DNA from: Paramesorhizobium endophyticum
GTDB lineage: Bacteria; Pseudomonadota; Alphaproteobacteria; Rhizobiales; Rhizobiaceae
DNA: 64,000 bases
NCBI RefSeq assembly: GCF_014640615.1
Contig: NZ_BMHH01000001.1
Location: forward strand, 186,001 to 250,000
Direction of reading: 5' to 3'
The notes beneath the pieces were generated by a model that did not search any database, was not told the DNA's origin, and worked only from the letters and a program-made list of their open reading frames with translations. This document shows positions 19,884-28,378 of the stretch, piece after piece (the first letter of the stretch is position 1; each line of letters opens with the position of its first letter). A program made the position numbers and the translations under genes.

Positions 19884-20705
19884 ATGACGGTACCCAGCAT
19901 AAAGCTGAATGACGGCACGCAGATTCCGCAGCTTGGCTTCGGCGTCTGGCAGGTCGGCAATGACGAGGCGACCAAGGTCGTCGGAAAAGCGCTGGAGACG
20001 GGTTACCGGCACATCGACACCGCGGCGATCTACGGCAATGAGGAAGGCGTCGGCAAGGCCTTGAAAAATTCCGGCCTGCCGCGCGGCGACATTTATCTGA
20101 CGACGAAGCTGTGGAACACCGACCAGGGCTATGATTCCGCGCTGAAGGCGCTGGAGGCGAGCCTCAAGCGGCTGCAGACGGATTATGTCGACCTCTACCT
20201 GATCCATTGGCCGGTGCCGGCGCGGGACCTTTTCATGGATAGCTGGCGTGCGCTGATCAAGCTCAAGGAACAGGGCGTGGTGAAGTCCATCGGCGTGTCG
20301 AACTTCCGCATCGCCGACCTCGAGCGCGTCATCAAGGAAACGGGCGTGACGCCGGTGCTGAACCAGATCGAGCTTCATCCGCAGTTCCAGCAGAACGAAC
20401 TGCGCGTCTTCCACGAGAAGAAGGACATCGCCACGCAGGCGTGGAGCCCGCTCGGCCAGGGCAAGATTCTCGAAAACCCCGTCCTGGAGAACATCGCCGC
20501 CAAGCATGGCAAGACCGTAGCGCAGACCATCCTGCGCTGGCACCTCGACACAGGCAATATCGTCATCCCGAAATCCTCGACGCCGGCGCGTATCGTAGAG
20601 AATTTCGACGTGTTCGGCTTTCAGCTCACCTCAGGCGAGCACGATGCGATATCCGAATTGAACAGCCCGGACGGGCGGATCGGACCGCATCCGGACAGTG
20701 TGTGA
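19884..20705 (+). CDS. Aldo/keto reductase (DkgA/2,5-diketogluconate reductase type)
   Basis: A 273-residue NADPH-dependent TIM-barrel reductase. It has the GYRHIDTAAIYGNE block with the catalytic Asp and Tyr, the lysine in LTTKLWN, the histidine in LIHWP, and the IPKSS cofactor-binding loop. Length is normal. It is probably a carbonyl-detoxifying or keto-sugar reductase; the substrate cannot be assigned. GAAGGAGAG precedes the ATG. It is followed at once by a terminator. Confidence 0.92.
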   Translation: MTVPSIKLNDGTQIPQLGFGVWQVGNDEATKVVGKALETGYRHIDTAAIYGNEEGVGKALKNSGLPRGDIYLTTKLWNTDQGYDSALKALEASLKRLQTDYVDLYLIHWPVPARDLFMDSWRALIKLKEQGVVKSIGVSNFRIADLERVIKETGVTPVLNQIELHPQFQQNELRVFHEKKDIATQAWSPLGQGKILENPVLENIAAKHGKTVAQTILRWHLDTGNIVIPKSSTPARIVENFDVFGFQLTSGEHDAISELNSPDGRIGPHPDSV

Positions 20706-20718
20706 GGATTTTAGCGAT

Positions 20719-20743
20719 GGGCCGGGAAACCGGCCCTTTTTTT
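20719..20743 (+). terminator. Terminator of the aldo/keto reductase
   Basis: GGGCCGG-GAAA-CCGGCCC stem-loop with a T7 tract. It lies only 18 bases before the next gene, so any promoter for that gene must overlap this region or depend on read-through. Confidence 0.9.
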
Positions 20744-20760
20744 CGCGGAATGGGGATTCC

Positions 20761-21021
20761 ATGGGTGAGAATGAGGGTGAGGGGACGAAGCTAACGGATG
20801 CAGCCAGAGAACAAATCAAACTGAAAGCAACGTTTATAAACGGATTGGCTATCGGTGTTTTTCTGATTGGGACCTTTACCCCAATAACGCGCGTTGCGTA
20901 TGATCCGGCGATTTATGGAAAAGCTATTGTTCCGGTGCTTTTTTCCGCGATTATTTGCATCGCAATTGGATTTGCCTTACATTATTGGGCATTGAGGCAT
21001 CTGGAGGGATTAGATCAATGA
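20761..21021 (+). CDS. Two-helix membrane protein heading micro-protein locus A
   Basis: An 86-residue protein with a charged, amphipathic N-terminus and two predicted transmembrane helices (GLAIGVFLIGTFTPI and VPVLFSAIICIAIGFALHYWAL). It is clearly related to the 78-residue product of 42125-42361. Both have LFSA followed, without gaps, by LH ten residues on and then matching A and L positions. Its TGA overlaps the next start codon (ATGA). Function unknown. Confidence 0.75.
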   Translation: MGENEGEGTKLTDAAREQIKLKATFINGLAIGVFLIGTFTPITRVAYDPAIYGKAIVPVLFSAIICIAIGFALHYWALRHLEGLDQ

Positions 21022-21131
21022 CCATCTACGCCTACGTGCTATTGGCCACTCCGTTTGTCTGTATGCTCATTGGCTTCATCATTCTTCATTATGTCGATCC
21101 CGTAATCCCACCTAAGCGCCCTCGTCGCTGA
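21018..21131 (+). CDS. Single-helix micro-protein A1 (37 aa)
   Basis: A 37-residue peptide, MTIYAYVLLATP..., with one hydrophobic helix and a basic tail ending KRPRR. It is coupled to the preceding gene by ATGA. It aligns without gaps over residues 1-25 with four other peptides in this window, sharing Pro12 and Tyr25. Probably an inner-membrane peptide with a cytoplasmic basic tail; function unknown. Too short for default gene calling. Confidence 0.65.
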   Translation: MTIYAYVLLATPFVCMLIGFIILHYVDPVIPPKRPRR

Positions 21132-21155
21132 ACGAAGCATGTAGAGGGGCTAGCT

Positions 21156-21308
21156 ATGAGCATCTATAACTTCTTAGCATTTATCATTCCGCTTGTCGGA
21201 ATCGTCGTTGGCCTGATCGTTCTTCACTATGTTGCACCCGTAACTCCCAAGCGTTCTCAACACGAGCGAGAGCGGGATCGTCTGCGATCAGACACTGAGC
21301 GGGTGTAA
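21156..21308 (+). CDS. Single-helix micro-protein A2 (50 aa)
   Basis: A 50-residue paralogue of A1. It shares the IY start, Pro12, the LHYV block at 23-26 and PV before the basic tail, and has an extra charged C-terminus (HERERDRLRSDTERV). AGAGGGG lies before the ATG with eight-base spacing. The last 21 bases overlap the 3' end of the convergent glcF. Function unknown. Confidence 0.65.
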   Translation: MSIYNFLAFIIPLVGIVVGLIVLHYVAPVTPKRSQHERERDRLRSDTERV

Positions 21309-22607
21309 TTCCAGCCCCTCTATCTCCGGCCCGCCATAAGCCCAATCCAGCAATTCCACCGTATGCACGATCGGCAGTTTCGAGCCTGATGCGATCTGGG
21401 TGATGCAGCCGATATTGCCGGTGGCGATCAGGTCTGGCTTCGTCGCCTCGATGTTCTTCACCTTGCGGTCGCGCAGGCGGCGGGAGATGTCGGGCTGCAT
21501 GATGTTGTAGGTGCCGGCGGAACCGCAGCAGAGATGCCCTTCCGCCGGTTCCCGGACGGTGAAGCCCGCCCGCGCCAGGAGCGCCTTCGGCTGGCGGGTG
21601 ATCTTCTGCCCGTGCTGCATCGAGCAGGCGGAATGATAGGCGACGGTCAGGCTAGCAGGTTTTTCCGGCGCGGGCAGGTCGAGGGTGGCGAGATATTCGG
21701 TGATGTCCTTGGAGAGCATTGAGACCTTCGCCGCCTTGTCCTTATAGGCGGGGTCGAGGCGCAGCATGTGGCCGTAATCCTTGATGGTCGTGCCGCAGCC
21801 CGATGCGGTGACGATGATCGCGTCGAGGCCGCCATTTTCGATCTCGCGGGTCCAGACATCGACATTGCGCCGCGCTTCCGCCAGCGCCTGTTCCTCCCGG
21901 CCCATATGATGGACGAGCGCGCCGCAGCACCCCTCCCCCTTCGGCACGACCACCTCGATACCGAAGCGGGTGAGCAAGCGGATCGTCGCCTCGTTGATGC
22001 CCGGTTTCAGCACCGGTTGGGCGCAGCCGGTCAGTATGGCGACGCGGCCGCGCGGCGCGGCTTCGGGCTTGTGCGTGCCGGGGTCGGCGAAGACGGAGCG
22101 GGCGGGCAGCGCGCGGGGAGCCAAGTCCAGCATCGCGGCGAATGGCTTCAGTGCGGGCACGGTTTTGAACAGTTTGGCGAAGGGATGCGCCAGTTTTGCC
22201 ACCCAAATCGCGGCGCGGAAGCGTTTTGAATGAGGCAAAACGGCGGCAAGGAGCGCCCGCGTCAGCCGGTTTGCCAGCGGGCGTTTATAGGTCTTTTCGA
22301 TATGGATGCGGGCGTGATCGACCAGATGCATATAATCGACGCCGGACGGACATGTCGTGGTGCAAGCGAGGCAGGAGAGGCAGCGGTCGATATGCTTGAC
22401 GATCTCGGCATCCGCGGCCCTGCCATTTTCCAGCATGTCCTTGATCAGATAAATGCGCCCGCGCGGGCTGTCGAGCTCATTGCCCAGCGTCACATAGGTC
22501 GGGCAAGTCGCCGTGCAGAAGCCGCAATGGACGCATTTGCGCAGGATCTTTTCAGACTCCGCTATCGCCGGATCGCGCAATTGGGCAGGCGTGAAGTTGG
22601 TTTGCAT
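21288..22607 (-). CDS. glcF: Glycolate oxidase iron-sulfur subunit
   Basis: A 439-residue subunit passing electrons from the flavin subunits to the membrane. Two ferredoxin-like clusters are visible, C25-x2-C28-x2-C31-x3-C35 and C76-x2-C79-x2-C82-x3-C86. Two CCG-type domains follow, with the GEGCCGALVHHMG and HLCCGSAGTYNI motifs. It oxidises glycolate to glyoxylate with GlcD and GlcE. It is the last gene of glcD-glcE-glcF and is separated from glcE by a palindromic repeat. Confidence 0.96.
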   Translation of the reverse strand: MQTNFTPAQLRDPAIAESEKILRKCVHCGFCTATCPTYVTLGNELDSPRGRIYLIKDMLENGRAADAEIVKHIDRCLSCLACTTTCPSGVDYMHLVDHARIHIEKTYKRPLANRLTRALLAAVLPHSKRFRAAIWVAKLAHPFAKLFKTVPALKPFAAMLDLAPRALPARSVFADPGTHKPEAAPRGRVAILTGCAQPVLKPGINEATIRLLTRFGIEVVVPKGEGCCGALVHHMGREEQALAEARRNVDVWTREIENGGLDAIIVTASGCGTTIKDYGHMLRLDPAYKDKAAKVSMLSKDITEYLATLDLPAPEKPASLTVAYHSACSMQHGQKITRQPKALLARAGFTVREPAEGHLCCGSAGTYNIMQPDISRRLRDRKVKNIEATKPDLIATGNIGCITQIASGSKLPIVHTVELLDWAYGGPEIEGLELHPLSV

Positions 22608-22629
22608 CTCAAAACTCTTGCTATCTGCC

Positions 22630-22672
22630 GCATGACCTTATCCAAAAAGTCTGCAACTTTTTGGGATCATGC
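22630..22672. repeat. 43-bp palindromic repeat, copy 2, overlapping the glcE stop
   Basis: Same family as 5930-5972: GCATGACC...GGGATCATGC around TCTGCA. The TGA stop of glcE (22667-22669) lies inside its right arm, so the element either supplied or replaced the native end of glcE. It sits inside the glc transcription unit. Confidence 0.85.
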
Positions 22673-23872
22673 GAGCGTACGCCCCGGATTGAGTATCCCC
22701 TTCGGGTCGAACTGCTGCTTCAAGCGCTGCGACAAGGCCGCCAAGCTAGGGGGCTGCGGCTCGAAGACATCGACCGTACCGCGCGTTACGGCGGGAGCGC
22801 GCACCAGCGTGGCGTGGCCGCCGCCGAAATGGGCGATGAGACGGCGCAGCGCCTGCGGCTCGGGGTCCGCCTCCATGCGCAGCCAGACAAGCCCGCCCTG
22901 CCAGTCATAAAACGCATCAACGCCCGCGCCGAGGCGCAAGGCAGCCACCATTTTGTGCGCCTCCGTCGGTGTCATAGAGACACGCCAGATGCAGCGTTGA
23001 GTACCATCGGCAAAAGGCAGGCAGTCGCGAATTTCTCGCCAGAGATGGCGCGATTGATCTTCAGCTATTTCGTCCATCTCGCCCGCCGGCTTCAGCAATC
23101 CCTTCAGCTTCTCCGCGCGGGCCCTGACCGAAGGGGCGAAGCCTTCCAGCCGCAGCAGTGTCGAAGCCTTGCCCGAAAGCGCGCCGTCGATGACCTTGCC
23201 GGTGACGGTGACCGGCAGATGCGCGGCGGATGAAACTTCCGCGCTCGAGCCCATAGCGATGGCCATAGCGCGTGCGGCTTCCTCATCTTCAAGACCGCGA
23301 AGGGCGAGCGTCGTCTCCATCTCCGGCGCGGGGAGCACCTTGAAGGTGACTTCGGTGAGGACTCCCAGTGTACCCCACGACCCGGCCATGCCTTTGGAGA
23401 GGTCGTAGCCGGTGACGTTCTTCACAACCCGCCCGCCGGATTTGAAGAGTTCGCCCCGCCCGGAGACGACGCGCACGCCGAGAATATGATCCCGCGCCGC
23501 CCCCGCCTTCAACCGCCTCGGGCCGCTCAGATTCGCTGCGAGCACACCGCCGATGGTTCCCCTGCCCGGCTCTCCGCCCAGAATTGGGCCGTAATCCATC
23601 GGCTCGAATTGCAGGCATTGGCCATGTTTGTCCAGCAGCGCCTCGATTTCGGCAAGCGGGGTTCCAGCTTTTGCCGAAAGCACCAGTTCCTCCGGCTCAT
23701 AGAGCGTGACGCCGGAAAGGTTGGACAAATCGATGGTGTGCTCCACCTGCATCGGCCTGCCGATGGCGCGCTTGGTGCCGTGGCCGATGATTTCCACCGG
23801 CGTTTCCTCTGACAACGCCCATTGCACGGCTTCGAGGATGTCTTCTTCGGTTCTGGGAGTGAAAATGGTCAT
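22667..23872 (-). CDS. glcE: Glycolate oxidase FAD-binding subunit
   Basis: A 401-residue FAD-linked protein of the PCMH type. It shows the VEIIGHGTKRAIGRP and FEPMDYGPILGGEPGRGTIGGVLAANLSGPRRL flavin-site blocks and ends LNPGRTLA, a normal C-terminus. The ATG at 23872 shares one base with the glcD stop (TGATG), showing tight coupling. Upstream in-frame codons lie inside glcD. It works with GlcD and GlcF. Confidence 0.94.
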   Translation of the reverse strand: MTIFTPRTEEDILEAVQWALSEETPVEIIGHGTKRAIGRPMQVEHTIDLSNLSGVTLYEPEELVLSAKAGTPLAEIEALLDKHGQCLQFEPMDYGPILGGEPGRGTIGGVLAANLSGPRRLKAGAARDHILGVRVVSGRGELFKSGGRVVKNVTGYDLSKGMAGSWGTLGVLTEVTFKVLPAPEMETTLALRGLEDEEAARAMAIAMGSSAEVSSAAHLPVTVTGKVIDGALSGKASTLLRLEGFAPSVRARAEKLKGLLKPAGEMDEIAEDQSRHLWREIRDCLPFADGTQRCIWRVSMTPTEAHKMVAALRLGAGVDAFYDWQGGLVWLRMEADPEPQALRRLIAHFGGGHATLVRAPAVTRGTVDVFEPQPPSLAALSQRLKQQFDPKGILNPGRTLA

Positions 23873-25368
23873 CAAAACCTCGGAATATCCGGAAAGGCCA
23901 ATTGCCCGCGGTGAATATGCACCCGGCCCAGTTCCGCGCAGCGGTGGAGTTGCGGGAAGACCTTCCCCGGGTTGAGCAGGTGCTTTTCGTCGAAGGCGCA
24001 TTTGACGCGGATCTGCTGGTTCAAATCCGTCTCGGTGAACATCTCCGGCATCAGATCGCGTTTTTCCACCCCGACGCCGTGCTCGCCGGTGAGGACGCCG
24101 CCGACGGCCACGCAGAGCCGCAAGATATCCGCTCCGAACGCTTCCGCCTTCTCCAGCTCGCCGGAGACATTGGCATCATAGAGGATCAGTGGGTGGAGAT
24201 TGCCGTCGCCCGCGTGGAAGACATTGGCGACGCGCAGGGCGTATTTTTCTGACAGAGCCCGCATTCCGGCCAGCACTTTCGGCAGTTCCTTGCGTGGGAT
24301 CGTGCCGTCCATGCAGTAATAATCTGGCGAAATGCGCCCCACCGCCGGGAATGCCGCCTTGCGCCCCGCCCAGAACGTAAGGCGCTCCTCCTCCGATTGC
24401 GAAACGATGCAGGTGGTCGCGCCATTCGCCCGCGCGATCTCCTCCACCCGGGCGATCAGATAATCGACCTCCACCTCCGGGCCATCCAGCTCGACGATCA
24501 GCAGCGCCTCGACATCGAGCGGATAGCCAGCATGGACGAAATCCTCCGCCGCATGGATGGCGGGCTTGTCCATCATCTCCATGCCGCCGGGGATGATGCC
24601 AGTGCCGATGATATCGGCGACGCATTGGCCTGCCGCCTCGCTGGAGGGAAAGCCGACCAGCACCGCGCGCGCCGTCTCGGGCTTCTGGAGGATGCGGACG
24701 GTGACTTCCGTCACCACGCCCAGCAGCCCTTCCGAGCCGGTCATCAGGCCGAGCAGATCATAGCCTTCGCTGTCGAGATGCTTGCCGCCCAGCCGGACCA
24801 CCTCGCCATTCATCAGCACCATTTCGATGCCGAGCACATTGTTGGCCGTCAGCCCGTATTTCAAGCAATGCACGCCGCCGGAATTTTCCGCCACATTGCC
24901 GCCGATGGAGCAGGCGATCTGCGAGGACGGGTCCGGGGCATAATAGAAGCCCTCATGCTCGACCACGCGGGTGATGCCGAGATTGGTCACGCCCGGTTGC
25001 ACCTTTGCTACGCGGTTAGCGAAATCCACCTCCAGAATACGATTGAAGCGCGACATAACGAGCAGCACCGCATCCTCCAGCGGCAGCGCGCCGCCAGAGA
25101 GCGACGTGCCGGAGCCGCGAGGCACGACGCGGATATTGCGGTCGTGGCAATATTTGAGAATGCGCGAAACCTGCGCCACGGTCTGCGGCAGCACGACAAC
25201 CAGCGGCAATTGCCGATAGGCGGTGAGCCCGTCGCTCTCGAAGGCGCGCATCCCGTTGACGGCGTCGACCACGCCCTCGCCCGGCACAATCTCCCGCAAT
25301 TGCGCGACGATCTCCGCCCGCCGCGCCAGCGTGGCGGCGTCCGCCTTCGGCATCGTCAACCCGGACAT
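23872..25368 (-). CDS. glcD: Glycolate oxidase catalytic subunit
   Basis: A 498-residue FAD-dependent 2-hydroxyacid dehydrogenase. It contains VPRGSGTSLSGGALP, APDPSSQIACSIGGNVAENSGGVHCLKYG, and the C-terminal HAGDGNLHPLILYD and GVLTGEHGVGVEKRDLM blocks. Length matches GlcD. First gene of glcDEF and divergent from a LysR gene 118 bases away, a likely glycolate-responsive regulator. Confidence 0.96.
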   Translation of the reverse strand: MSGLTMPKADAATLARRAEIVAQLREIVPGEGVVDAVNGMRAFESDGLTAYRQLPLVVVLPQTVAQVSRILKYCHDRNIRVVPRGSGTSLSGGALPLEDAVLLVMSRFNRILEVDFANRVAKVQPGVTNLGITRVVEHEGFYYAPDPSSQIACSIGGNVAENSGGVHCLKYGLTANNVLGIEMVLMNGEVVRLGGKHLDSEGYDLLGLMTGSEGLLGVVTEVTVRILQKPETARAVLVGFPSSEAAGQCVADIIGTGIIPGGMEMMDKPAIHAAEDFVHAGYPLDVEALLIVELDGPEVEVDYLIARVEEIARANGATTCIVSQSEEERLTFWAGRKAAFPAVGRISPDYYCMDGTIPRKELPKVLAGMRALSEKYALRVANVFHAGDGNLHPLILYDANVSGELEKAEAFGADILRLCVAVGGVLTGEHGVGVEKRDLMPEMFTETDLNQQIRVKCAFDEKHLLNPGKVFPQLHRCAELGRVHIHRGQLAFPDIPRF

Positions 25369-25486
25369 GCTTCCTCCCGCATGAATATAGCCTGGAATGA
25401 GTTACTCCTTGGCTGTCTTGCTTGTAAACGTTGTATATTGCCGCGAACCGTTGAAGGCGTTTTTCTGTGATGGAACGAATAAGCGC

Positions 25487-26395
25487 ATGATGAGCAATCT
25501 GGCCGATATGGAGATATTCGCCCTGACCGTGGCGAGCGGCAGCATGTCGGCGGCGGGGCGCGAGCTTGGCCTGTCTCCCGCCGTCGTCTCGAAGCGGCTG
25601 CGGCGGCTGGAGGACCGGCTCGGCACCCGCCTCCTCCAGCGCACGACGCGGCAGATCGCGCTGACCGAGGCGGGACAGGGCTATTACGAGCGGGTGCTGG
25701 CGATTCTCTCCGGCGTCGAGGAGGCGGAGAGCTTTGTCTCGCGCCGGTCCGCCGATGCGCGAGGGACGCTGAAAATCTCCGCGCCGACCACCTTCGGGCG
25801 GATGCATATCGCGCCGCATCTGGAGCCGTTCATGCGGGCGAATAGCGATCTTGCCATCAACATGATGCTGACGGACGAGATCGTCGATATCGTGGGCGAA
25901 GGCTATGATCTGGCGATCCGCATCGCCGAGCTATCCGATTCGAGCCTCGTCGCCAGACGGCTCGCCCCGGTGCGGCGCATCCTCGTGGCCTCGCCGCGCT
26001 ATATCGCCGAGCATGGGATGCCCAAAGATTTCGCCGACCTCGAAAACCATATCTGCCTCGCGCCGCACAATAACGACCCGTGGCGGCTGGAAGGTCCGGA
26101 TGGGCCGGTATCCTTGCGCCCCGCCGGGCCATTGCAGACCAATTCCAGCGAAGTGGTGCGGGAGGCGGTGCTGGCCGGGCTCGGCATCGCGCAGCGCTCG
26201 ACATGGGATATCGGGCCGGAACTGGCGGCGGGCAAGCTCGTGCAGGTGCTGCCCGACTATACGGCGACGCGCAAGGTGGCGATATATGCCGTCTATCCCT
26301 CGCGGCAGTTCCTTCCGGCGAAGGTGCGGCTTTTCATCGATTATCTGGCCGATCTGTACGCACCCACGCCCTATTGGGAAAAAGGCGCGAAATGA
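25487..26395 (+). CDS. LysR-family regulator divergent from glcDEF
   Basis: A 302-residue regulator. The winged HTH lies at residues ~5-65 (MEIFALTVASGSMSAAGRELGLSPAVVSKRLRRLEDRLGTRLLQRTTRQ), followed by a periplasmic-binding-like effector domain starting GTLKISAPTTFGRMHI. The position opposite glcD suggests it controls glycolate oxidation, although GlcC-type regulators in enterics are GntR-like. ATG 25487 or 25490 is the start; upstream in-frame codons precede the HTH without homology. Confidence 0.9.
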   Translation: MMSNLADMEIFALTVASGSMSAAGRELGLSPAVVSKRLRRLEDRLGTRLLQRTTRQIALTEAGQGYYERVLAILSGVEEAESFVSRRSADARGTLKISAPTTFGRMHIAPHLEPFMRANSDLAINMMLTDEIVDIVGEGYDLAIRIAELSDSSLVARRLAPVRRILVASPRYIAEHGMPKDFADLENHICLAPHNNDPWRLEGPDGPVSLRPAGPLQTNSSEVVREAVLAGLGIAQRSTWDIGPELAAGKLVQVLPDYTATRKVAIYAVYPSRQFLPAKVRLFIDYLADLYAPTPYWEKGAK

Positions 26396-26416
26396 TCCCG
26401 TTCGGCCTTCTTCGAA

Positions 26417-26557
26417 TCAGCGATAGCTGGAGGAGACGCCGTATCCGTCGCTGGAGACCTGATGGCCGCCGGCATCAACCGAGAAAATGCCGGTCGCCAT
26501 GAACAGGATCGCGGAGATCATGAGAATGGTAAGGAGCGTGGCGCCCTTGGCGGTCAT
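26417..26557 (-). CDS. 46-residue single-helix membrane peptide
   Basis: A short gene with GGAGA before its ATG. The peptide starts MTAKGATLLTILMISAILF and has one helix followed by a polar Gly/Ser/Tyr-rich tail (VDAGGHQVSSDGYGVSSSYR) that would face the periplasm or cytoplasm. It is unlike the five P12/Y25 micro-proteins. It is convergent with the LysR gene. Function unknown. Confidence 0.5.
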   Translation of the reverse strand: MTAKGATLLTILMISAILFMATGIFSVDAGGHQVSSDGYGVSSSYR

Positions 26558-26762
26558 GTTGGATCGTCTCCACGATGGTTTAGGTGCTTTGCGCCGGAAC
26601 CGAAACGCAGCGCGTCAGGTGAGTACACACCCAACTCCTTTCAAACAACTAAATCCCCCGGTTTGGTTTTTAGATTTCCGTGACTTAGAGTGAATTGTCC
26701 GTCCCCTGTGGCAACGAAGCAACGCTTGACCGGAAGCCCCCTCTCCTGCCATCGATTGGTCC

Positions 26763-27503
26763 ATGCGCGCGAATTACAGACTGCAGAGATTGTTCATCGA
26801 CATGCCGCTTGGCGCGGGTGCTCATATCGAGCCTCCGGCGGAAGCGGCGCATTATCTCGCCCACGTCCTGAGGATGAAGGATGGGGATCCGATCCTGCTC
26901 TTTAACGGGCGTGATGGGGAGTGGAAAGCCGCCGTGCGCCCGGAAGGCAAGAAGCGAGTCGGCCTCGACGTGCAGGAACAAACGCGGGCGCAGACGCCGC
27001 AGCCTGATCTCACCTACTGCTTCGCGCCGTTGAAACAGGGGCGGCTCGATTATCTGGTGCAGAAGGCCGTGGAGATGGGCGCAGGGGTCTTACAGCCCGT
27101 CATCACCCAGCACACACAGGTGCCGAAAATCGGCGTCGAGCGCATCCACGCCAATGCCATCGAGGCGGCGGAGCAATGCGGCATATTGAGCCTGCCCGAG
27201 ACGCGCGAAGCGGTGAAGCTCGACCGGCTTCTCGACCAGTGGGAACCCTCCCGCCGGCTGATCTTCTGCGACGAGGGGCACGAGACGGACAATCCCCTGC
27301 CCCTGCTCCAGTCGCTTCAACCCGGCCCGCTCGGCCTCCTCGTCGGCCCGGAAGGCGGTTTTTCGGAGGAGGAGCGCACATTGCTGCGGCGCATGCCTTT
27401 CGTCGCCGCCATCCCCCTCGGCCCCCGAATCCTGCGCGCCGACACCGCAGCCGTGGCAGCGCTGGCGCTGATCCAGGCGACGGTGGGGGATTGGGGGGCC
27501 TAG
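26763..27503 (+). CDS. rsmE: 16S rRNA m3U1498 methyltransferase
   Basis: A 246-residue SPOUT methyltransferase modifying U1498 of 16S rRNA with S-adenosylmethionine. The N-terminal PUA-like domain includes [13 protein letters not shown], and the knot motifs are [15 protein letters not shown] and [13 protein letters not shown]. Length is normal. In relatives it is usually next to gshA; here a HigBA pair lies between them. Confidence 0.96.
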   Translation: MRANYRLQRLFIDMPLGAGAHIEPPAEAAHYLAHVLRMKDGDPILLFNGRDGEWKAAVRPEGKKRVGLDVQEQTRAQTPQPDLTYCFAPLKQGRLDYLVQKAVEMGAGVLQPVITQHTQVPKIGVERIHANAIEAAEQCGILSLPETREAVKLDRLLDQWEPSRRLIFCDEGHETDNPLPLLQSLQPGPLGLLVGPEGGFSEEERTLLRRMPFVAAIPLGPRILRADTAAVAALALIQATVGDWGA

Positions 27504-27523
27504 CACTACCGACGATTTTTCCA

Positions 27524-27552
27524 TTGCGACCATTTTGGTCTCGTTCTATGGT
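27524..27552 (+). promoter_or_regulatory. Promoter and operator candidate of the HigBA pair
   Basis: TTGCGA at 27524 and TATGGT at 27547 are 17 bases apart, with the inverted repeat GACCA-TTT-TGGTC (27528-27540) in the spacer. Transcription would start at or next to the higB ATG, so the mRNA may be nearly leaderless. Inferred from layout. Confidence 0.4.
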
Positions 27553-27558
27553 GGCACC

Positions 27559-27882
27559 ATGAGAATTATTGCCCGGCGCACCTTGAAAGAGTTTGTCGCA
27601 GGTCTTGCCGGGCAAAAGGATCAACCGGCTGTCAAGGCCGCGCTCGACGCATGGTTCGATGAAGTAAGCAAGGCTGAATGGACTAGCACCGCCGATGTGA
27701 AGCGGCTTTACGGGACAGCGAGCATCGTCAGCGCCGAGCGGATCGTTTTCAACATCAAGGGTAATGACTATCGGCTTGTCGTGGCGGCGGATTTCGAAAA
27801 AGGCATCGTCTGGATCAAGTGGATCGGCACGCACAAAGCTTATGATAAGATCGATGTGAAGGAGGTTGAGCATGGCGACTGA
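27559..27882 (+). CDS. higB: HigB-type mRNA interferase toxin
   Basis: A 107-residue toxin of the HigB family (PF09907 type). It starts MRIIARRTLKEF and has the VKRLYGTASIVSAERIVFNIKGNDYRLVV core and the KWIGTHKAYDKIDV C-terminus, typical of ribosome-dependent mRNA-cleaving HigB proteins. It overlaps the antitoxin gene by 11 bases, toxin first. It is placed between rsmE and gshA, a common insertion point for such modules. Confidence 0.92.
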   Translation: MRIIARRTLKEFVAGLAGQKDQPAVKAALDAWFDEVSKAEWTSTADVKRLYGTASIVSAERIVFNIKGNDYRLVVAADFEKGIVWIKWIGTHKAYDKIDVKEVEHGD

Positions 27883-28252
27883 TGTAAAGCCGATTCGCAC
27901 GGAAGCGGATTATGAAGAGGCTCTGACCGAGGTGGAGCGGCTGTGGGGCGCTAAGAGCGGAACGCTAGAGGGTGACCGGCTCGACGTGCTGGCGACCCTA
28001 ATTGACGTCTATGAGGCGAAGCACTACCCGATGGACCCGCCGGATCCGGTGGAAGCGATCAAATTCCGCATGGAGCAACAGGGACTCACGCGGAAGGATC
28101 TGGAACCCATGATCGGGCCGCGCAACCGGGTTGCGGACGTGTTGAACCGTAAGCGTAGCCTATCCATCGAGATGATACGGAACCTGCATGATCACCTTGG
28201 CATATCCGCCGAAGTGCTGATCCGTCCTAGCCGCCTGGACAAAGTGGCGTAA
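27872..28252 (+). CDS. higA: HigA-type antitoxin
   Basis: A 126-residue antitoxin. The N-terminal part (about 70 residues) is the COG5499-type helical region, and the C-terminal part is an HTH (VEAIKFRMEQQGLTRKDLEPMIGPRNRVADVLNRKRSLSIEMIRNLHDHLGI). GGAGG lies six bases before the ATG, inside the end of higB. It should neutralise HigB and bind its own promoter, perhaps at GACCATTTTGGTC. Confidence 0.92.
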   Translation: MATDVKPIRTEADYEEALTEVERLWGAKSGTLEGDRLDVLATLIDVYEAKHYPMDPPDPVEAIKFRMEQQGLTRKDLEPMIGPRNRVADVLNRKRSLSIEMIRNLHDHLGISAEVLIRPSRLDKVA

Positions 28253-28378
28253 GCAGCGTGCTTCGCCCTCCAATCCCTTAATCAATTTCCATTGATGTCC
28301 GCATAAATGGAATTCACTTGCGCGATTTGACAAAACCGTCCAATCACGAACCAAAACAGGCAGGGCTCAGGGTATAAA

